Below are positions 61,252 through 64,000 of a DNA stretch of 64,000 nt, one piece after another; position 1 is the stretch's first letter; each line of letters opens with the position of its first letter. Position numbers and translations under genes: made by a program. Under the pieces are notes generated by a model, which saw nothing but the letters and a program-made list of their open reading frames with translations, did no database searches and was not told the origin of the DNA. The stretch comes from Promicromonospora soli (GTDB lineage: Bacteria > Actinomycetota > Actinomycetes > Actinomycetales > Cellulomonadaceae): positions 1 to 64,000 of the forward strand of contig NZ_BNAS01000006.1 of the NCBI RefSeq assembly GCF_014653785.1, read 5' to 3'.

Positions 61252-61288
61252 CAGACGCACGGGTCACCTTCAGTGGCCCGTGCGTCTG
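61252..61288 (+). promoter_or_regulatory. Intercistronic stem-loop between SBP and permease genes
   Basis: Arms CAGACGCACGGG / CCCGTGCGTCTG (12 bp, perfect) extend by four more pairs, including one G-U, to a 5-nt loop. It lies 28 bp after the SBP stop and 43 bp before the first permease. Such hairpins stabilise the SBP message and lower permease expression in other sugar operons. Confidence 0.65.
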
Positions 61289-61330
61289 CACGACCACCCC
61301 TAGCCGACCGCAACGACTAAGGATCCCGTG

Positions 61331-62296
61331 ATGACCACCACCGAGGCCACGGCCACGGCGGGCGCGCCCCCGGGCGTGGGCCAGGTGCCGCTGCGACCGC
61401 GGCGGCGCCGTGGCCCGGCGGCCTCCCAGTGGGCCGCCGCCGGATTCGCCGCGCCGCTGCTCGTGTACCTGATCCTCTTCTACGCCTACCCGCTCTGGCG
61501 CAACATCGACCTCAGCGTCCACGACTACACGATCCGCGCGTTCGTCCAGGGCAACGCCGAGTTCGTCGGGTTCGAGAAGTACGCCGAGGTGTTCAGCTCG
61601 GCGACGTTCCCGATGGCCCTCTGGAACACCGCGGTCTTCACCGTCGTCTCGATCGTGTTCCAGTACGCGATCGGCCTGGCGCTGGCGGTCTTCTTCCGGT
61701 CCGGGTTCCGGCTCTCCGGCGTGCTGCGCGCGATGTTCCTGGTGCCGTGGCTGCTGCCGCTCATCGTCTCGGCGTCGACCTGGGCGTGGATGCTCAACAG
61801 CGACAACGGCATAGTCAACTCGGTGCTGGGAGCGTTCGGCGCCGAGCAGATCAACTGGCTGACGTCGCCGGACACGGCGCTGCTTTCGGTGACCATCGCC
61901 AACATCTGGCTCGGCATCCCGTTCAACCTCGTGATCCTCTACTCCGGGCTGCAGAACATCCCGGGGGAGGTGTACGAGGCCGCGTCTCTCGACGGCGCCG
62001 GTCCGTGGAAGCAGTTCTGGAGCATCACGTTCCCGCTCCTGCGTCCCGTCTCGGCGATCACGATCCTGCTGGGGCTGATCTACACGCTCAAGGTCGTGGA
62101 CGTCATCTGGATCATGACCACGGGCGGGCCGGGCAACGCCTCTACGACGCTCGCCATCTGGTCCTACCGGGAGGCGTTCGGCACCGGTCAGCCGGACTTC
62201 TCACCCGCCGCAGCGGTGGGCAACGTGCTGATTCTCATCGCGCTCGTCTTCGGGTTCCTGCACCTGCAGCTCCAGCGCCGTCAGGAGGACTCATGA
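61331..62296 (+). CDS. Carbohydrate ABC transporter permease, MalF-like
   Basis: A 321-residue membrane protein with six helices. The long first helix is AAGFAAPLLVYLILFYAYPLW, and the EAA loop is PGEVYEAASLDGAGPWKQFWSITFPLLRP (quoted by EAASLDGAG and ITFPLLRP). ATG 61331 is preferred to the adjacent GTG 61328 by spacing from AAGGA. The stop overlaps the next gene's start. Confidence 0.92.
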   Translation: MTTTEATATAGAPPGVGQVPLRPRRRRGPAASQWAAAGFAAPLLVYLILFYAYPLWRNIDLSVHDYTIRAFVQGNAEFVGFEKYAEVFSSATFPMALWNTAVFTVVSIVFQYAIGLALAVFFRSGFRLSGVLRAMFLVPWLLPLIVSASTWAWMLNSDNGIVNSVLGAFGAEQINWLTSPDTALLSVTIANIWLGIPFNLVILYSGLQNIPGEVYEAASLDGAGPWKQFWSITFPLLRPVSAITILLGLIYTLKVVDVIWIMTTGGPGNASTTLAIWSYREAFGTGQPDFSPAAAVGNVLILIALVFGFLHLQLQRRQEDS

Positions 62297-63135
62297 CCGG
62301 CACTCGTCCCCGCAACGAGGCGTGGCGGAAGCCCTGGTGGAAGACCGCCCTGGGCCTCGTCTTCACCGCGTTCATGCTGTTCCCCGTCTACTGGATGGTG
62401 AACGTCTCCCTCACGCAGACCAGCGACCTGCGCGCCGACCCGCCGCACTGGTTCCCCTGGAACCCGACGTTCGAGGGGTACGCGGCGGTGTTCCAGCAGC
62501 AGCTCCCGGCTCTGGGGACGAGCCTGCTGGTGGGGCTCGGCTGCGTCGCGCTCACCGTGCTGATCGCCGCGCCGGCCGGGTACGCGCTCGCGCTGCTGAA
62601 CCTCCGCGGCGGGCGCACCCTGAACTTCCTGCTGCTGGTCGCGCAGATGGTCCCCGCCGTCGTCATGGCCATGGGCTTCTACGCGGTCTACAACAGCCTC
62701 GGCCTGCTCAACACGGTCGGCGGGCTGATCGTCGCGGACTCGACGGTCGCGGTGCCGTTCGGCGTGCTGCTGTACACGGCGTTCATGTCGGGCATCCCGC
62801 GCGAGCTGCTGCAGGCGGCACGGGTCGACGGCGCGGGGCCATGGCGCACCTTCCGCTCGATAGTGCTGCCGGTGAGCCGCAACTCGACGCTCACGGTGTC
62901 GCTGTTCGCGTTCCTCTGGGCGTGGTCGGACTTCATCTTCGCCTCGACCCTCAACCGCAACGGCGAGCTCATCCCGATCACGCTCGGCATCTACAACTAC
63001 ATCGGCAACAACACGACGCAGTGGAACGCGATCATGGCGACCGCCGTCGTCGCGTCGGTGCCCGCGGCGATCCTGCTCGTCGTCGCGCAGCGGTACGTGG
63101 CCGCGGGCGTCACCGCCGGCGCGGTCAAGGACTGA
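62293..63135 (+). CDS. Carbohydrate ABC transporter permease, MalG-like
   Basis: A 280-residue membrane protein with six helices (GLVFTAFMLFPVYWMVNVS, VALTVLIAAPAGYALALL, LLLVAQMVPAVVMAMGFYAV) and the EAA-type loop RELLQAARVDGAGPWRTFRSIVLP, given as LLQAARVDGAG and SIVLP, with Gln in place of the first Glu. ATGA overlap with the MalF-like gene means tight coupling. It forms the channel with that protein. Confidence 0.92.
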   Translation: MTGTRPRNEAWRKPWWKTALGLVFTAFMLFPVYWMVNVSLTQTSDLRADPPHWFPWNPTFEGYAAVFQQQLPALGTSLLVGLGCVALTVLIAAPAGYALALLNLRGGRTLNFLLLVAQMVPAVVMAMGFYAVYNSLGLLNTVGGLIVADSTVAVPFGVLLYTAFMSGIPRELLQAARVDGAGPWRTFRSIVLPVSRNSTLTVSLFAFLWAWSDFIFASTLNRNGELIPITLGIYNYIGNNTTQWNAIMATAVVASVPAAILLVVAQRYVAAGVTAGAVKD

Positions 63136-63201
63136 CGCGGCCGACTGACCCGGACCGCCGTCAGCGACTGCCGCCGAAGAACTGAGAGGCAAAGGAACCC
63201 T

Positions 63202-64000
63202 GTGACACATCACCCCTCGACGCGCTCCGACGCGTCCCCGCAGCGGGAGGCGCGGGCGCGTCCCGTCGCCCCGCCTGGCCCGCGCCGCGGGCTCGGCGTC
63301 GGCGAGCTGCGGCTCGACGGCGGCTTCTGGGGTGCGCTCCAGGAGACGAACGCGGAGGCCACGCTGCGGCACTGCCTCGACTGGATGGAGCAGCTCGGCT
63401 GGCTGGGGAACTTCGACCGCGTCGCCGAGGGCGCCACCGGTGGGGACCGGCCGGGCTGGCAGTTCTCCGACTCCGAGGTGTACAAGCTGCTCGAGGCGCT
63501 GGCCTGGGAGTACGGGCGCACGGGCGACCCAGCGATCGACGCGCTGCTGAACAAGGTGGTCGACCGCATCTCGGCCGCGCAGGACGAGGACGGCTACCTG
63601 AACACGTGCTTCGGCCATGCCGGGCAGGCCGGCCGGTACACCGACCTCTCGACCGGCCACGAGCTGTACTGCACGGGCCACCTGCTGCAGGCGGCGGTGG
63701 CCCGCGTGCGGACCGTCGGGCGGGCGGCGGGCGGGGACGCCCTGGTCGAGGTCGCCCGCCGCGCCGCCGAGCACGTCTGCCGCGAGTTCGGTGCCGACCG
63801 CGGGCAGGCGGGCATCTGCGGGCACCCCGAGATCGAGGTCGGCCTCGCCGAGCTCGGCCGCGCTCTCGACGAGCCGCGGTACACGGAGCAGGCGCGGCTC
63901 TTCGTCGAGCGGCGCGGCCGCGGCACCCTCGCGCCGATCGCGCTGCTCAGCCCTGCCTACTTCCAGGACGACGTGCCGGTGCGCGACGCCGACGTCTGGC
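63202..64000 (+). CDS. GH127 beta-L-arabinofuranosidase, N-terminal part, truncated by window edge
   Basis: The first 266 residues of an alpha/alpha-barrel hydrolase. LDGGFWGALQETNAEATLRH, GWQFSDSEVYKLLEALAWE, RISAAQDEDGYLNT and GHELYCTGHLLQAAVA are the pattern of the GH127 (DUF1680) family, whose members release beta-L-arabinofuranose, for example from hydroxyproline-linked arabinosides. The catalytic Cys/Zn region would lie beyond the edge. The GTG at 63202 follows AAAGGA. There is no signal peptide, so it acts on imported oligosaccharides. It is 66 bp behind the permease in the LacI-controlled operon. Confidence 0.88.
   Translation, partial: MTHHPSTRSDASPQREARARPVAPPGPRRGLGVGELRLDGGFWGALQETNAEATLRHCLDWMEQLGWLGNFDRVAEGATGGDRPGWQFSDSEVYKLLEALAWEYGRTGDPAIDALLNKVVDRISAAQDEDGYLNTCFGHAGQAGRYTDLSTGHELYCTGHLLQAAVARVRTVGRAAGGDALVEVARRAAEHVCREFGADRGQAGICGHPEIEVGLAELGRALDEPRYTEQARLFVERRGRGTLAPIALLSPAYFQDDVPVRDADVW

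Overview
The window is high-GC DNA (by eye about 70% or more), with GTG/TTG starts, frequent ATGA/GTGA overlaps, an IdeR/DmdR-type iron box, ANTAR, MarP-like, DUF3618 and actinobacterial Sdh-type genes. This points to an actinomycete. The mix of arabinose/xylose-type glycoside hydrolases (GH43, GH127, a secreted clan GH-A enzyme with a CBM35-like module), a LacI-controlled sugar ABC transporter and a DUF222/HNH endonuclease suggests Micrococcales, perhaps Promicromonosporaceae or Cellulomonadaceae. That family guess is inference. No tRNA, rRNA, CRISPR array, complete transposon or prophage was seen.

Layout. 1-5491: tail of an HNH endonuclease, a secreted endonuclease I, a Ppx/GppA phosphatase and pyruvate phosphate dikinase. 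5516-12425: an iron locus. A ferric-type ABC transporter (FbpABC-like) runs behind an unusual adenylation/carrier-protein/acyltransferase-3 fusion protein, with a divergent Sfp-type phosphopantetheinyl transferase and an iron box between them. 12463-15704: DUF2236, APH-like kinase and MATE genes. 15781-19637: succinate dehydrogenase (small protein, membrane subunit, SdhA, SdhB). SdhA carries a short in-frame repeat insertion. 19655-21150: a decayed stretch holding an ABC permease fragment fused to a glucarate dehydratase truncated at both ends, next to an MFS tail. 21158-28488: PAS-ANTAR regulator, membrane-stress genes (DUF3618, holin-like, YihY), a long SDR protein, a hydrolase and an AlkA-like glycosylase. 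28589-33599: GH43, MarP-like protease, a repeat-rich intergenic region, a SnoaL/MBL operon and its MarR regulator.

33917-44898 is the most striking region. Seven consecutive genes (MCP, CheW, CheA-REC, CheB, CheR-TPR, CheW, REC-GGDEF) have exactly the parts list of the proteobacterial Wsp surface-sensing system. Just upstream on the same strand lie a PilZ-carrying BcsA-like glycosyltransferase and an EAL phosphodiesterase. Together they look like a complete c-di-GMP circuit: sensing, synthesis, degradation and an exopolysaccharide output. No flagellar gene or separate CheY is present.

44950-55005: type II NADH dehydrogenase overlapping an orphan bc-type cytochrome b, a LuxR-TPR regulator, a carboxymuconolactone decarboxylase-like protein, a molybdopterin oxidoreductase with a flavin reductase, and an MMPL transporter divergent from a MarR regulator. 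55008-56848: a broken ArsR-type regulator divergent from an enoyl-CoA hydratase. 56954-64000: a carbohydrate locus. It has a frameshifted secreted glycoside hydrolase, a LacI regulator with two matching palindromic operators, an SBP and two permeases, and the start of a GH127 beta-L-arabinofuranosidase that runs off the right edge.
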